In this document: one piece after another, positions 48,642 through 62,796 of the stretch
Layout: each line of letters starts with the position of its first letter
How positions within the stretch are numbered: the stretch's first letter is position 1
Origin: Stercorarius parasiticus
Taxonomy: Eukaryota > Chordata > Aves > Charadriiformes > Stercorariidae
Direction: 5' to 3'
DNA length: 64,000 nt
Assembly (NCBI GenBank): GCA_013396915.1
Contig: VWZL01000267.1
Location: 890,497 to 954,496, forward strand
The notes under the pieces: model-generated
The model's database searches: none
What the model was told of the DNA's origin: nothing
What the model saw: only the letters and a program-made list of their open reading frames with translations
Position numbers and translations under genes: made by a program

Positions 48642-51203
48642 GTGTTCCTTGTGTTTGACCTGCATTCACCAGAACAACCATCCACTGCGAGAGGAAACCT
48701 GGCCGTGTGAAGCATTATCTTTTATATTAACTTTCCTCATACTGAACCTGGAGATACAAACTCTTCCCCGCACCAAAGTGCTCCTAATTGCATTACGGGG
48801 GTGCCCACCAGAGTGCTGACCACCGACATGGCTGCCCCATGGTGTGGACCCTTGGTCTGCTCCCTCTCAGCACACAGCCTCATGGCGCCCGGGCCACACA
48901 GAAGTGTCCGATCACATACTGAACAGCTGTCCCACCGCCCCCCTGGGGACCAACAAACTTGTCATTTCACGCATATAGACAGCAAACATGATGTGGCCAA
49001 GGTCTGTGTCTTTCCTGTGGCTATTTCCATTCAAAGAATAATCATCACCATACGCATTAAGTTGCAAGGCAGCAAGAACTCACCAGTGCATTGTTTAAAA
49101 TAAGTCATTTATGAGCTGAACAAATACAACTACCTGCAGTGGGCACATTCAAGGGCTGGATTAATCGCTGCGGGGGTGTACGCCGCATGAAGGGCAGTAC
49201 AGAAAATGAGGAACAAGAGGTGCAAAACCATGTGAAGAGCATGTGGTGCCCTTTTCTCACTTGCGCAAAAAGTCAAACTTGTTACTGACACAGCCCAGAC
49301 TATCCCAAATAACTGCAGATGAGCAAAATATTCCTTTACATTGGTACCTTGGGTAAATATGCAGATTTTGAGGACGTCCTTCAGACACCTTTCTCCAAAA
49401 CATGAAAAACATCGTCTACCTTTGACACACATCCGACACCTCCCATTTCATACAGCAAGCCCCGACAGCTAGAGCTCAGCCTGAGAACAGTCTAACCAAA
49501 CTTGTAATACCCATGGGCAAAACTAGCAATTTTTTTTGGTGTAACAAGACAGCAGAAGACTGGATCCTGAATATTTTGTACTGTGACTAAACCATTGTTA
49601 AAACAGATTTCTTCTGGGTGTCATGAAAACCTAGCTTTTCATTGCAGTATGAGTTCATTTATTGTTATATTCTAAAATCTACATAAAGTTTATGGCTTTT
49701 TTACTAATACTGCGATAAATATTTGGTACTGCATTATAAAATAGCAAACAAATGACAATTTTACCTTCTGCTCTGTGCTGCTATAATTACTTCCCTTAGG
49801 AGCACAACCTAGCCTTTTGTCACTTTGATAGCACTGTTACTCTCAAGCACAGGCAGCAGAAGAGCTAAAGGAGATGGATGCATATGTAAAAAGCTTTTAA
49901 TCACAGGAACGAACATACCTAAAGCAGCAGTGTGATTCTTCATCTGAATAAGGTGTCCGTGGCTTCAAATCAGGCATATTCTTAAATTTTCTAAACTACT
50001 GAGTACAAAAATCTGAGTTCAGCTCTGGTTTAGACCCCCCAAAAAACCCCAAATAAACTAGAATTGCATCAAAGAACCAGCACCGATGCAGTAACAGAAC
50101 TGTGAAAAGCAGTCATCCATTATATACAGAGTATATTTAGCCCTTGCTGTTATCACTGTGGGGGTCAAAATTACTGTAGGCTATGCATAAAATGTAATAG
50201 AATCAATGTCTTTTTCGCTTCCTGCCATTCCTCCTTCCCCCAGTCCAATATGACCATTAGCACCTATCTCTACTACTAAACTCTGCTTTGAAGGGGGTTG
50301 TGGAGAGTGGGGACACACACTTCAGGAATATTAGATATCACTTGATGGAAGTCTGGTACCATAAAATTATACTTTCTTAGCAAAGTCCCCTTTAAGAGGC
50401 TGGAGATCGCAAAGAACACTAGTGCAGGACTGCAGGAATAGAGAAAACTATCAAAACAAATCCACTTTACGTACATCCAAGCAGGAATCTTCATAATTCA
50501 AGCTCAATCATTTTCTTTAATCACATCATATATCTAAACAAGATACACAGACTGAAAAGCATAGCGCATGTACCACCATTATATAAAGTATTTGGGAAAG
50601 AAAAAGACTCATTTGCAGGGAGTTTATAAAAGTTTATAAAAAGTATAGAGATAAGCCATGTTTTTCCCTGTAAGAAAGATTTGTCTTCTCACGTTATTTG
50701 AATTCTATACATTATATAGATTATTTTTGTATGTAACCATGGATTTCAAATTATGCAAAGAACAAAGGCTTGAAAACACAATCTAATGAATAAATTAGCA
50801 AGTTAAACATCATATGGCATGATCTGAGGAACAGTACGCGTTAATCTAATTAGGAACTGTGATGTTACACATCCACAAGACTGAGATTTGCCATTTCCTG
50901 GCTTCTGAATCTTTAACTGAGCAAACTTAACATTATTTTAAAGCCAGTCGTGTTGTTAACATATTAATGAGCAAAGATCTAACTTAAGAAATATTTCCCT
51001 CTTTCACTGAAAATTTGGTTCATTGACTTCTTATTTTAATACAATATAATTACTGCTTACAGGAGGGTCTAGTAGATAAAGTCCATGGCAATAGTGCCAC
51101 TCATCTCTGTGGACAGTATATCAGCTTGAGTATGACAAATATTTTCAACAATTGTTGATAAATCAAAAGTACTCTGAAGGAGAATCTGAGTACTATAATT
51201 AAA

Positions 51204-51262
51204 TATAATTAAATCAACTAAATTTATTTCAATCAATAAATTAAGTATAATTAAATCAACTA
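51204..51262. repeat. 17-bp direct repeat, 42-bp period
   Basis: 'TATAATTAAATCAACTA' occurs at 51204-51220 and 51246-51262, within an AT-only setting. This is a local duplication. Confidence 0.9.
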
Positions 51263-52039
51263 ATCTCCATGAAAGCCAAAAATACCAGCACTTGGGATCT
51301 CAGAATACTGATGTTTTATAACCTCTTGGGGGAGGTCAGAGAGGGACAGCCTTTGGCATTCTGGTTGCTACTCTAGTGCAGTTTCCCAGAAGACAAGCAT
51401 TGATAGCTAATTACCAACCTCAGTCATATTTGCATATCACTTTTCTTCAAACATCCTTTCCAACACTTCTTAAAAGATGAAATTCACCTTTTATTTTCAG
51501 CTTGAACTGAATGCTATCAACTGTAATGTGCACTTATAAGACACATATTTTTACGACAATGACTTGGACATTTCTGATTTTACAGGTCACTGAAATCGAA
51601 GTGTGACGAAAGCACCTGACTGGACCATTGCTAATGAAAATAAGTTATCGGTTGATGTGAATCAGCAGGTAAGGACATTCTCCATTATCTGTCATACCCA
51701 CTGTCCCAAAGTGAGTGAACCATCATCTTGCATCCCTTTTCCCCGGAGAGAGACATTCTGTTACATCCATGGCTGCACAGCAAGATCACGCACCCAGAGG
51801 CCCAAATACATTTAAACAGAGTCCTTGAGATTTCTACTCTTTAAATTCACCTTCTAATACTTTTCCTCCACTGCATGGTGGAACGTGCCATTGACATTAC
51901 TTCATAGGACTTCTCAGCTCAACAAAACTCATCTACATCTTTTCCCAATAGCCTAAGCTGCAATAATATGTGCTGGAAGAACAGCTTTCAACACGCAAAA
52001 ACATACTAAGCAATTTAGCAACCTAAAGATGCTTCCTCT

Positions 52040-52113
52040 ATAAAATTATATGCGGAAATAAATAATAAATAATAAAATATACAATAAAATTATAAAATTA
52101 TATGCAGAAATAA
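52040..52113. repeat. 22-bp direct repeat, 52-bp period, one mismatch
   Basis: 'ATAAAATTATATGCGGAAAT' (52040-52059) recurs at 52092-52111 with G changed to A at the fifteenth base, and AT-rich filler between. This is a local duplication. Confidence 0.85.
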
Positions 52114-54929
52114 CAGCCATATGAAGGACCACAGAGTAATTACTTTATAGGATGCACTAACACTTCAGTTTTAGACCAAGGCCTTTACCTTTCCTTACAC
52201 ATGTTAACACTCTTTTTCAGACACCGAATCATGCTAAATATTAGTTTTACCTTTTGCTTAATGTCATCATTTACCACCTTTTTGAGAATCTGGCCTGTAC
52301 TAGAGTATTTCCATACTTAGTTTGGCTTTTTTCCTCTATCTACAGCAGTTTGCGTTATTCTATGACAGCGTGTCTTTCTGCATTTTTGGGGGGGACATAC
52401 TTTCAGCCTAGAACACATAATTTAATTTCCTCATCCAATCCTATCTAGCTCACAGACATATTTAGTGAGCATGTTCCCCCGCTGCGAAAGGTAAGATGTA
52501 AACACCAGTCTATGTTCAGTGTGACAGGGTCATATATCCTTTATCGTAACTTTAGTTACAGCATATTTGTTTCTGCATGACTGGGCAAATTTATAAGCCT
52601 ATAAATTTCATTTGTGTTCAAGGTGATAATTTAGTCACTAGATGGAAAGGTCCATGGAAAACTTCTTACAATTACTTTCCTCTGCTGCACAAAATACATT
52701 TTGCTTCTCCTTAGGTATTTTTCCATCCTTACTTTCAGGCTTCGGCACACCTCTCTCAGTGGTAACAATTATCTGTCCAAAAACTGGACATGGATTAAGA
52801 CAGGGTTTTCTTTCATGATTTGTGAAATCTTCTGCTTCTTTTGATTAAATTATAAGCTCCTTCTTAGGTTCAAGGATAACATTGTCCTATTTTTCTTGCA
52901 AGTTTACAGCCTGATCTCACTCTGCAGCAGGCAAATTCTCATTGCTTTTTCCACACCCTGCCAGGACGTTCTGGCAGCCTTTTCTTACCTGGTGCTCCAT
53001 TATAACACGGTTTCAATTGGAGGTTCCACCAGCCTCAAAAGCTGCATGCTTGAATAAGTCTCAAATCTTTCAAAACATTTCCAAAGTTTATCCAACTTCT
53101 TTCTCTTTGAAACCCCTCTTAGAAAATTACTTCCACAAAGCACAGTATCATTTCCCCTTTTTTTACCATATTTGATAACTGGATTGCATGCCATTCTACC
53201 ATTAAATAAGTCAGTTTCCGTAACTTCGCTAACTTAAGAGATTGCTTTAATCCTTGATCCCGCTCCAGTTGTCTGCAATGATTCTTGATTAAGATACTCC
53301 AAAGTTTGTTATTCCATTTTCTTTCCCACCTACCACTATTTCTACTACCAACTCTGATAATGGTTAAAGAGAACAGGTGACTTGAGTGTTTCAATCCAGA
53401 ATGTTCCTAGCCAGTCAACACATAAATAAATACCACTTTCAAATAAGCTTCCCTCAAAGAAAAGTCAGACAGCCAGGAAAGCTAAAAAATCTGGCACATC
53501 ATTCAGCCCCATTGTAATGCTACTCACCAGCACTGCTTACGCAGCATGAAGGAATGGATACGTGTGATTTGCCTCTGAGCAGACCCTAACCAGCTGAGGA
53601 AAGGCTTTCTGCCAGCACAAACTCCCCCACCCCACTTTGCTGGGCCCATGCAACTGCCACCATCACACTTTCTGCAATTACACAATTCAATTTTCTAACT
53701 GAAGCTCAACAACCAACTCCTTGAACGACATGCGATGCAAATTTCCTGTATTTCTTTTTAAGACTATTGCCTCCAAGTTGCCCACAGGAAAAAGCAGGAA
53801 TGTTATTTTTTTTTGCTGACTTTTCACTCTAGAGGGGATGTTGAGCAGTAAGTCCATTTTACACAATGCTTTTCGACAGACGGTTGCAGCTTTTCAGCAC
53901 AGCGCTGCACTTCAAATGTAGGTCAACAGAAGGTAAGACTGCATAGGACGATCACTGCTACGAAATAAAAGCAGACTAGATGTTATTCTGAATTCTAGGT
54001 AACTGTAAATATGATGTGAAATTACAGAAAATAATGAAAGGAGCATTAAAAGGTTGTGAATTTACAGAATTGCTTATACAGGAATGCTTTACCATTAAAA
54101 TTTCTATGCTATTAAAACGTGTAGCTAGCTACTTTTTTTAATCCTTTTTAATAGTCTACTGTCGTTCAAACACCTTTTTTGCTGATCTCAGAGAGCTTAG
54201 TTCATCCTATTAAACAGCAGCAAAGAAGAGAGGCTGTCTGCTCTCGGAAATATGAAAAACATTGTCCCTTTTGCTAGGAAAAATTGCAAAATAAGAAGGA
54301 TTCTCATCAGCTGTCACCTACCAACAAGTGATAGACATTAACCTGCATATTCTACTTCTATTTCATTATTTAAGCTAAAACCCCCAGTTACTAAGTACAG
54401 AATCATTAAAAACGGTGGTAAAAGCTAGGTACTTAAAGGAACAGCATGTGCTGCATTTCTACAACAGCAGAACGACTCTTTGACAGTCAGTTTCTGGATA
54501 CCCCCGCATTTTACTGCTACAGTGGGGACACACAGCTAAGCAAATCCTGCTTATGGTCAATGACTTAATGATGCTGGTTCATATCCTGGTCTTCAGGCTC
54601 ACCGATTAACTCCAAATATCACCATGCATCAGATTTCTATGCATTATAAGAAGGCAACAGTACCTTTTCACCCAAATTGTTTTGTTTTCCCAGTTGATTG
54701 CTATAACCTGAGGAAGTACAACCTCTCATTATATATCTACGATAGTAGAAAACTAAAAAAAACAGATGGATTGCCTACCTTGGAATGACAAAGAAATACA
54801 TTATAATGGTTTAAGTACATTCTATTAAGTTCAAGTTCTCTTCCTTGTTATATCGCACTTACCCATACTGATGTGCTCACTATAAGGTATAGCATGGCTA
54901 AGCCAGAACCGTCAGAAAATAGCACTTGC

Positions 54930-55133
54930 AGGCTTTCGAGGGGGCATCTAGTCCACATCCCTGACCTAAACCACGATCAAGAACACTCGAACCATTCTGA
55001 GACACGCGTTGAACCTCTTACATCCCGTACGGGTCCCGAGCTTCCCCAGCCAGCCTATCCCTTTGCTCCACAGCTTACAACCAGAAAGCTCATTCTGTTG
55101 TTTTAACTTCAGTGCTCCTCACTGCAGTGTAAG
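54930..55133 (-). mobile_element. Old, degraded CR1 3' portion
   Basis: 'gggggcatctagtccacatc', 'ctaaaccacgatcaagaaca' and 'tcgaaccattctgagacacg' followed by 'cttccccagccagcctatcc' and 'acaaccagaaagctcattct' follow the order of an ancient CR1 3' UTR in minus orientation, with several internal deletions. It is much more diverged than the copies at 14.4, 33.5 and 48.2 kb, so it is the oldest CR1 recognised here. Confidence 0.55.
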
Positions 55134-58100
55134 TCACAACGAGGAAAAACAGAGTGGCATGTTAAACGGTAGATACATTAGACGAAGTTCAAAGCATGAG
55201 TGCTCAGTTGAGAATCTCCCACTTAACTCAGTAGGAAAACTTCATTTAATGTTATTTAAGCAGTCTTAGGGTCTGTAGTCACTGTATGCAAGTCATACGC
55301 TTATACACTTAAGATGCTTCACTCCTACTGCAGATTTGTGGGCTTCTTGTATACTTGACCAGCCTGCACTTGCCTGGCCAAAACAAAATAAAAAATTAAA
55401 ATAAATAAAAAAATATGATAAATCACTACTGAGAATCTACTAAAGAAATAATTAGAATTGTTCAATAGTGAAATGGTAATTTAAGGTTATGGTCCAGATA
55501 GACCTTCCTCTGAGTTCAGCTATGAACCTCAACACAATGTTCAAAATGAAAATAGGTCACGAAAGAAAGTTCTTAATTTAGAATATTTTACTGGAGCAGC
55601 TCAGAATCAGAACGAATCTACTCAGACTCCAAATGCTGCTGGACAGATGGAGGGAGAGACATCTTGCATCAGTGTTTCTGGGAAGTAGACTATTGTCAAC
55701 TGGAAGGTTTTTTCCATGTGAGGAGGAACAAGCAATTAAATCTGGAAGGTGTTGTTGCCTCCCTTCAGGAGTAACTAATTTAAATCGTCATGGACAGTGA
55801 AAACTGGTGGTCCAAAAAGGCCTTAATAAGCTACAGAATTTTAACCAAAAAAAAAAAAANATACAATCAGGACTAGAATTTTGCCTCGGGGCGGGGGGGG
55901 AGTATCTAACATTGATTTTGGCAGTTTTATTAAGTGCCTTACAATAAAGTCAGTGAAATTCTGCAGGTACCAGGCATTTGTGTACATAGTTGTTATACAC
56001 AGTGTTGGCAGTATTTTTTGTTGTTTTTAAAGTAGATTTAGATTTACCACTATTTCCAGCTCAGTTCTTGTACGAGCTATGGCAACTGGGCTTACAGAGT
56101 GGAAACATAAAACCACCTACAACTTTGTATCTAGCAGCTTTAATACACAGAAAGCCAAAAATCAATTTTTAATTAGTGAAATAGTTTGAGAAATCATGTT
56201 CTTATACAATGTTTGTGATCCTGTGGAAGTTAATAGCATAGCTACCATTGACTTTAAAGTAAATAAGGTTGAGCTTGGCGTCCTCAGGCCCTTTCCCAAC
56301 TAATTTCTCTCACACTGGGTCTCAATGAGCAAAAAACTGGATGTGTTTCCTTAGTCATGTTTGCTCAACTGAATGGGTGTGATATGGTTGAAAAACGCTG
56401 CTTAGGAGCAGGCTAGAAAACCTAAAGCCCCTTTAGCTGACCGAACTACAGAGGACACTATTTACCCATATTAAGTTAATTCAGCTGAGCTCACAAGACT
56501 GAAGGACAGACTTCTATTTGCTTATTAAGACACACCCTAAGTGTTTAGCGGTGGCATGTCACATTAATTCACTGGAAAAGAAGGTGACAAACACAGCACA
56601 GAAAGCTATGACTTATATACTGCATCCAGAAAACTATTCCAGTCTGCTATACAGCCATACATTTTTTTTATCAGCACTTCACAGTGCACAGCAAAATGCA
56701 AGCTGTGATGAATAAGGGAATCTATGGACTATTTATAGTTTTTGGTTCAAGACTGAATTTCCTGCACTTTTAAAACTACAGATCTTACTTCACTCACAGA
56801 GTCAGTGGACTGTTTTTATATCTCCACTTCGGATCAGGAATTTAAAGAATAGCAATATGACAAAAAGTAATATAATAATATACAAATAAGATGTAATTTA
56901 GTAAAATGAGGAGTAGTAGTAATACAGCCCAGCAGGTAACTAAGACTCAATGTTCTTCTATTTACAGTTAAATACCCATCAATTTTAGCAGGAAAGGCTA
57001 CCTGAGTTGGAGGAGGAACCACATGTAAGATAAAAAAAAAATATCTTCTAGGGAATACATATTCTAGGTAATTCAGACCAAATAAAACGGTGAAGAAGCA
57101 AGCAAAGCACACATAGGCTCCTACCGTTTCTCTGGCTCTGCATGTGCTGTCTACCAGCTGTATTTGTTTAGATTTTTTTTTTTCAAAAAGACAGAAAAAC
57201 CTAGCTTCAGTTAAAGTTCAAGTTAAGTGAAAAATTAATAGCAAACCAGAGAAAATAGTCTCTCCTTTATTTCTGTGACTGAAACCTAAGGACATGCCTT
57301 TTGAATGCAGGAATGAGAAAAAGACCGTGTAAAAATTGCAAAACTACAAAAAGGAGAAGTTATGGGGCTATTCCAAAACAATCATCATGGCCTTTTTGTT
57401 TTGTTTGTTTGGTTTTTTTAACAAAAAAACCCTTGAAGTAACGAGCAATAGTTACCAGAGACATAATACTAGGGACACTAAAGGGACTATGGATTTAATC
57501 CTGTACCAGAAAATCCTGCCCTCTATCTTTCCTCTCCTTTTCCGATATCTTTTAGAGAAAAGTGGGAACAAGTCCACAGAGGATTAATGTCACCATAAGG
57601 GTTATTTTCTCCACTTATAACTATCAGGTAAAAAAAGACAAAAGAAAAAAGAGGAGGGAGGTCAAGAGAAAAGAAAGAACTGGCTTCTTCCCATCCCCCT
57701 TTTCCAATCTCAAAGAGGAGAATTGTATCAAGTAACTGAAAATCTTTTAGAGAAGACAGCCTGGCTGGAAGTGAAGGGACACAACTCTTTTCCCTAGAGC
57801 CAAGAAGGATGGTGGTCTAGGCACACTGAGTTGAGGTACCTGAGGCTTTATCCCAGCTTTGCCACAGACATTTGTGTACTGATGCCAAGGCAATTATTTC
57901 ATCTATCCATTTCTATTTATAATCCAAGCTATTCAATAAAGCCTGCTACAGGGAAGTTTCAAGTACCGTGTTACAACAATGAACTTGCAGCAGTTAAAGA
58001 GTTAGTGTGAGATGGATGTGGACTGGGGTTTAGAGAGCACATAAAAAAAAACCCCATGTAACGGAAAGTTTAGCTCTCACTAAGAAAACTTATTCTACTG

Positions 58101-60404
58101 CAGTCAGAACAGTGAACAGCAGAAGTACTTAAATTACACTTACGTAAAAAAGGCATTTGTTCATCCTGCCTTGGTTCAAAGTAACACAAATCTAATAAAA
58201 AACATTTCTATGTGGGCTTTTTTATAATGCAGTGGTCACAGCCGCGGCTGCTTCCAGGGAACCTCCACAGGAGCGTGACTGCACAGAGCGTCTCATAGGG
58301 ACCGCCATGAAACGATACAGATAAAGTGCCTCTCGTTTTCATACTCAAAGATGAGAATAAAACACAGAGGTGAGAAACCGATTGTGGTGCCAGGATAGAG
58401 AAGCGGCGGTTCAGAAGACTGATCCGTGACACACTGCCACCTCTAGAGACAGACTTTCCTCAGAGCCCTGGCTGCGCAGACAGGCCTGTACCCTGGCCAC
58501 GTGCTAAGAGCACACGCGTTACCACACTTCTTGACATCATTTAGCATGGCGGATTGAGACAGCAGGGGAGATGCAAAGCTATGAAAACATGTACCAACAT
58601 CAGTGAGAATAACTGTATTATCTCAAGCTTTAATGTTACAATTTCTATTGCAGCATTCTTTAAACAACTGCTAACATTTTATAGCACTGTTGATCCCGCA
58701 TTATGTTTTTCCTAAGGCATATGGTACTCTTAAGGTAACAAGTCACCGTCCTTAAGCTTTAAATTTGGGTTTCTAAGGTACATGCTTAACGGTTCAGTTC
58801 CTCCTTGGGATCTACGTCTCTTCAATAAAAGTAAAAACAAGGAAATATTCTCTCCTGTATGAACTTTAAGGTTAAATATATTTGGACTGAAGTAGTTAAG
58901 ACTGCAGATGTTACACAGGCTGTGTACACCACGCAATTCATCAGCATGAGGGCTGTTTTATTCCCACGGATTTAAAGATTGCTGACTCCATCATCTCCTT
59001 TTCTATTGCTGGTTAAGTAACCTCCAGTACTGTATCTGTAATGGATACAGTAGTACTGTACTGGATGGGGAAAACTTAAGAGATGTTCCCTTCAAAATTA
59101 GCTGAAGATGCATGAAGTAAACAACAACTTAAAAAAAAAAATCTATAAACAGATATCAGGCTAATAGTTATTACATTCAATAATTTAGCATGATATGCAT
59201 GACAGCTTCAACCTCCAAAATAATTTAGCGCCTTGAGCTGAGATTAAATGCAGAACATTAATTTTTCCATCTGGTTGTCAAGCCAACCAAGAGGCCCATC
59301 AAATCCATTTAAATAAAGCCTGCATCATGTAATAATATTAAAGGGGATAAAATATTAATATGGGCCTGCAATAGAACATTGGACAAAATAGCTGCAGTAA
59401 GGCAGCTTTAATTTACTACACCAACAGTCTGTCTTTATGATGAAAGCAGGATTTAAAAGTCCAAAGGAATACATATTTGAGTTTACACGTTATGCTCATT
59501 TATAAGGTACTACTGATTTTCAGTTGCTGAGAATATTTAGCATTATTTTAAAAAAAAAAAAATCCTACCGATGCAGAAAGATATAAAATAACAGACCAAA
59601 GCTCCCCCCATATAAGCAGATGTTATTTCAGTGATAGCAGTATGGCTGTGTCCATTTATTGCCGGTAATCAATTTCCTTCCTTCAGATGGAGGATGATAA
59701 ATGTCATGCAAAACTTCAATATTTCGTAATATAAAAATGGATTGAAAGGATAGGTAGACTCCCAGACCAAAGACAAACAACTCTTAAATATTTAGCCTAC
59801 AGGTACTTTATCAGAACAGTAGGTTGTGTGTCGTCAGCATGGAACTACTTGGAGAAAGAAAAGAATAGTGAGATGGAACAAATTAAAACAAGTCTGTGCA
59901 ATTTCCTGTCCAAAAAAAACCCCAACCAAACAAATAAAAAAAACTTACTTACTCCATTGCAACTACCCTTTTTTTTATTTTTTTTTTTTTACCTTCCACA
60001 TCATTTACTTCTCTAGATAAAGTTGGGACCCCAACAAGAACGCAAACTTAAAAATTTATCCCATGTCAGCTAAATTCAGACACAATCCTGCACACTGCAA
60101 GTTTTCAAAAGCGTCACTAGTAACTGTCAAAAACCAGATCAAGGCTAAAGTTCCTATTTAAAAAATAGATTTCTCTTTATTAGCAGTAAATATATTTATT
60201 ACAGTTTTGCTCATATGATGGTGTGCCTCTGTATAATCCACAAATATTTTTCCCAGAAGAACTAAAAGATTAAAGTCCTGTTCTTAATGCACTTAATTGC
60301 AAATTAAGCTGCACTGAGGTTGGTGTAATCATGAACATGTGCATAATTACAAGCCAGTCACGTGACTATGACGAAAATGTCAAACTCCCAGCAATGGGAG
60401 ACCT
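55134..60404. other. Unique AT-rich non-coding stretch with a gap
   Basis: No gene or repeat family recognised. It contains an A-run and N at 55847-55860, then G-runs at 55888-55900. A near-palindromic segment lies at 59024-59064 ('CCAGTAC...GTACTGG'), and 59155-59500 may be a conserved element (see findings). A T-rich stretch is at about 59969-59990. Confidence 0.55.
55860..55860. other. Single-N assembly gap after an A-run
   Basis: The N follows 13 consecutive A (55847-55859). Thirty bases later comes a G-rich run (4 G, C, 8 G). Homopolymers on both sides suggest a polishing or contig-join problem. Confidence 0.9.
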
Positions 60405-60429
60405 ACACACACACACACACACACACACA
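60405..60429 (+). repeat. (AC)n microsatellite
   Basis: An uninterrupted AC dinucleotide repeat of about 12.5 units followed by an A-rich stretch. It is likely polymorphic. Confidence 0.97.
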
Positions 60430-62796
60430 AAAAGACCCAAAAAAACCAAACAACAAACCAGCAAGGGGGCAAATGAAAAAAAATTAATGATACAGAGAAT
60501 ACTTCATATAAAACATGGACAGGCTCTGCATTAGCAATAAAGAAACCAGCACAGAGCAGAATTTGCAAAGGAAGTAAGGGAAAAGGTTGGGATTTCCCAC
60601 CACAGAGTGACCAGAGGAGGATGTCTGGGCGGGCCTGGACATGGCTCCAAGTTATCTCCCAAACATGATGAAGTTTCCTGCACAAAGCCTGTTAATCAAG
60701 GCTAGTCGAGTTCGTTAATTTTGTTTAATTGAAAATTACTAATTAAGAGGCTAAAATATTGGGCTGACTAGTATTCCTTACATAACACACATTCAATCAA
60801 TTAATATTACAGGTTCTGAACTGATAGATGAGACAGCTCAGGGTAAGCTGAATAACTGCCAAATTCTTAGCGGGCTTGCCTAAATGGCTGTTGTAGACCA
60901 TTCCTAATGAGTATTTCACTGGAGATGTCATAGCCTGTATCAGTTCTCATACCAGATATATTTTTATAGTGCTCATCCATACTGCTGAGAACACATGATA
61001 CTCCTATGCCACGTCCATGCCACAAACCCCTCCACAGATCCTTTCTCACACACAAGAATAACGTGAGTGGCCTCTTATGAGCACAACACGAGCTTGTTTC
61101 TCATCAGCTTTCACTGCTGATACTCTTCCTGCAATGTCGACATGCAGCAACAGGCCAGGTAACTGTGGATAATAATGTGTGCTCCAGAGATGTTTAAATG
61201 TGGTTTGGGCTGGACTGGCCACTGAGACTTGATTCTGATGGAATCCTACTACTCATGCTCTATATAGACAAACAAAAGAGTTTTTGCTCTTGCTCCCTTC
61301 TAGAGGGAAGAATAGATTATTTATGCCTGAGCTGATTGGTAGCACTGTGTGTCTTTTAAAATTAAATTAAAATTAAGGAAGCTGTGGAACATAGAAGTGC
61401 TACAGTAATTTGGTGTTAGATATGCAGAAAGAAAAAAGCTAGTAATTAAAGAGAAAGGAATGCAGATGATACCTAAGAAACACTATCAATAATGCACCAG
61501 AAAAAGCCCAGAAAGAGAGTCAATCAAAGAAATTGTAAAGATTTCTAAGTTTTCAGATACAATGTTTAGGGCAGAGGAAAGTCACGTATTCACCACAGAA
61601 TGGCCTTAACCTTCTCAAAATGCTTACTTCACCCTTGCATGCACTGAGGCAGAGTCTGTTCCATAGCTACTTTTAACGTTATATGACCCCATATTACACA
61701 TTTTAACTCCTGTAAAGACCACAACATAATTTTTAAAAAAATTTTACAGAATCACTTGTTTGTCAATTTGACTTCATCACTGACCTATATGTAGGAAGGA
61801 TACTTCTAACTTTCAGGGAAAGTTCTATTTAGCATTTTTTGCACTGCAAGAATATTCAACAGTTTCTGCTTCAGCTTACATTTGAACATCAGCCCCTGAT
61901 CTCCATGACGTTCTCCTAATCCCAAGGCTATGCAAGAGAAGTACAAAGCCACATCATGTTTCCCAGCATATCTGCTTGCACCCAGAGATAGCACCAAGTT
62001 GTGTGCCCAAAAATCACCAAAAAAGGACTGGGAGAACAGAACTACAAGTTGCAACATAGAGCACTTTGGCTGTACAAAGCATGGAATCTGCGAACTGCAG
62101 CAAATGTACTGGTGAAAGGTTATGGGTTTAGTCTCAAAGTTTAGCAGATTCTTGAGTTTGCATTTTTTTTTTTATAACATGAACTCCTGAAGTACGCTGT
62201 CTTGCAACATTTACTGAAGATACAGAATTATTTTTCTGCACCTTCTTTTGGAAGATGCAAAATAGCTCTTGGCTTATTTTATATCCTGAATGACTTCTGT
62301 GCATTTTAGTTTGCCTATTCAGGTTCATCATTAGGGCACCTCCACACGCTATCAGTACTGTTGACATGTAGCTCCTCCTTTTTTTCTTAATGGTAAGACA
62401 GGAGCACACATTTAGAATTTCTTTTTATTATATACTGACAGTGGAAAAATAATTTTAAAAAGAGGTGAGTTTTATACTAGATCCTGAAGGCAGTTAATCT
62501 GCAGCTGTCCAAAACCACGTCAGTACTGAAAAACACCAACTGTCCTCTTAAGAGATTTGATGTTTTTGTCATGATCTGTTGCAGAATTTTATGTCAGTTG
62601 GATACCACAGCAAAGGAGTGCTGCCTTCGACACGTTGCCACTAGGTGCTTTGAAGAGGAGAATCAGGACCTTAAATATGACCTCATGTCAGAGGGGTACC
62701 TAGGACAATATCTTCAGGCCAAGAGCTCACATCATTATATGGCACCAAGGGGAACAGTTACTGCAATTCAAACAGCTGAAACTTTTCTGAGCATAC
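60430..62796. other. Unique AT-rich non-coding stretch
   Basis: No gene or repeat family recognised. Positions 60690-60815 are dense in ATTA/TAAT motifs (see findings). Minus-strand frames at 61806-62057 and 62134-62409 have no known similarity. Confidence 0.55.

Larger units (their letters stand above)
48642..54929. other. Unique AT-rich non-coding stretch
   Basis: No gene recognised. It contains a candidate conserved block (50740-51010), two small local duplications (51204-51262 and 52040-52113), a 7-base G-run at 52388-52394, and two overlapping minus-strand frames at 53000-53394 whose origin is unclear (see findings). Confidence 0.55.

Noticed and set aside
48279..48665. Small frames at 48.3-48.7 kb as genes
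   Set aside because: They lie inside the CR1 3' UTR and are shared by all copies of the family.
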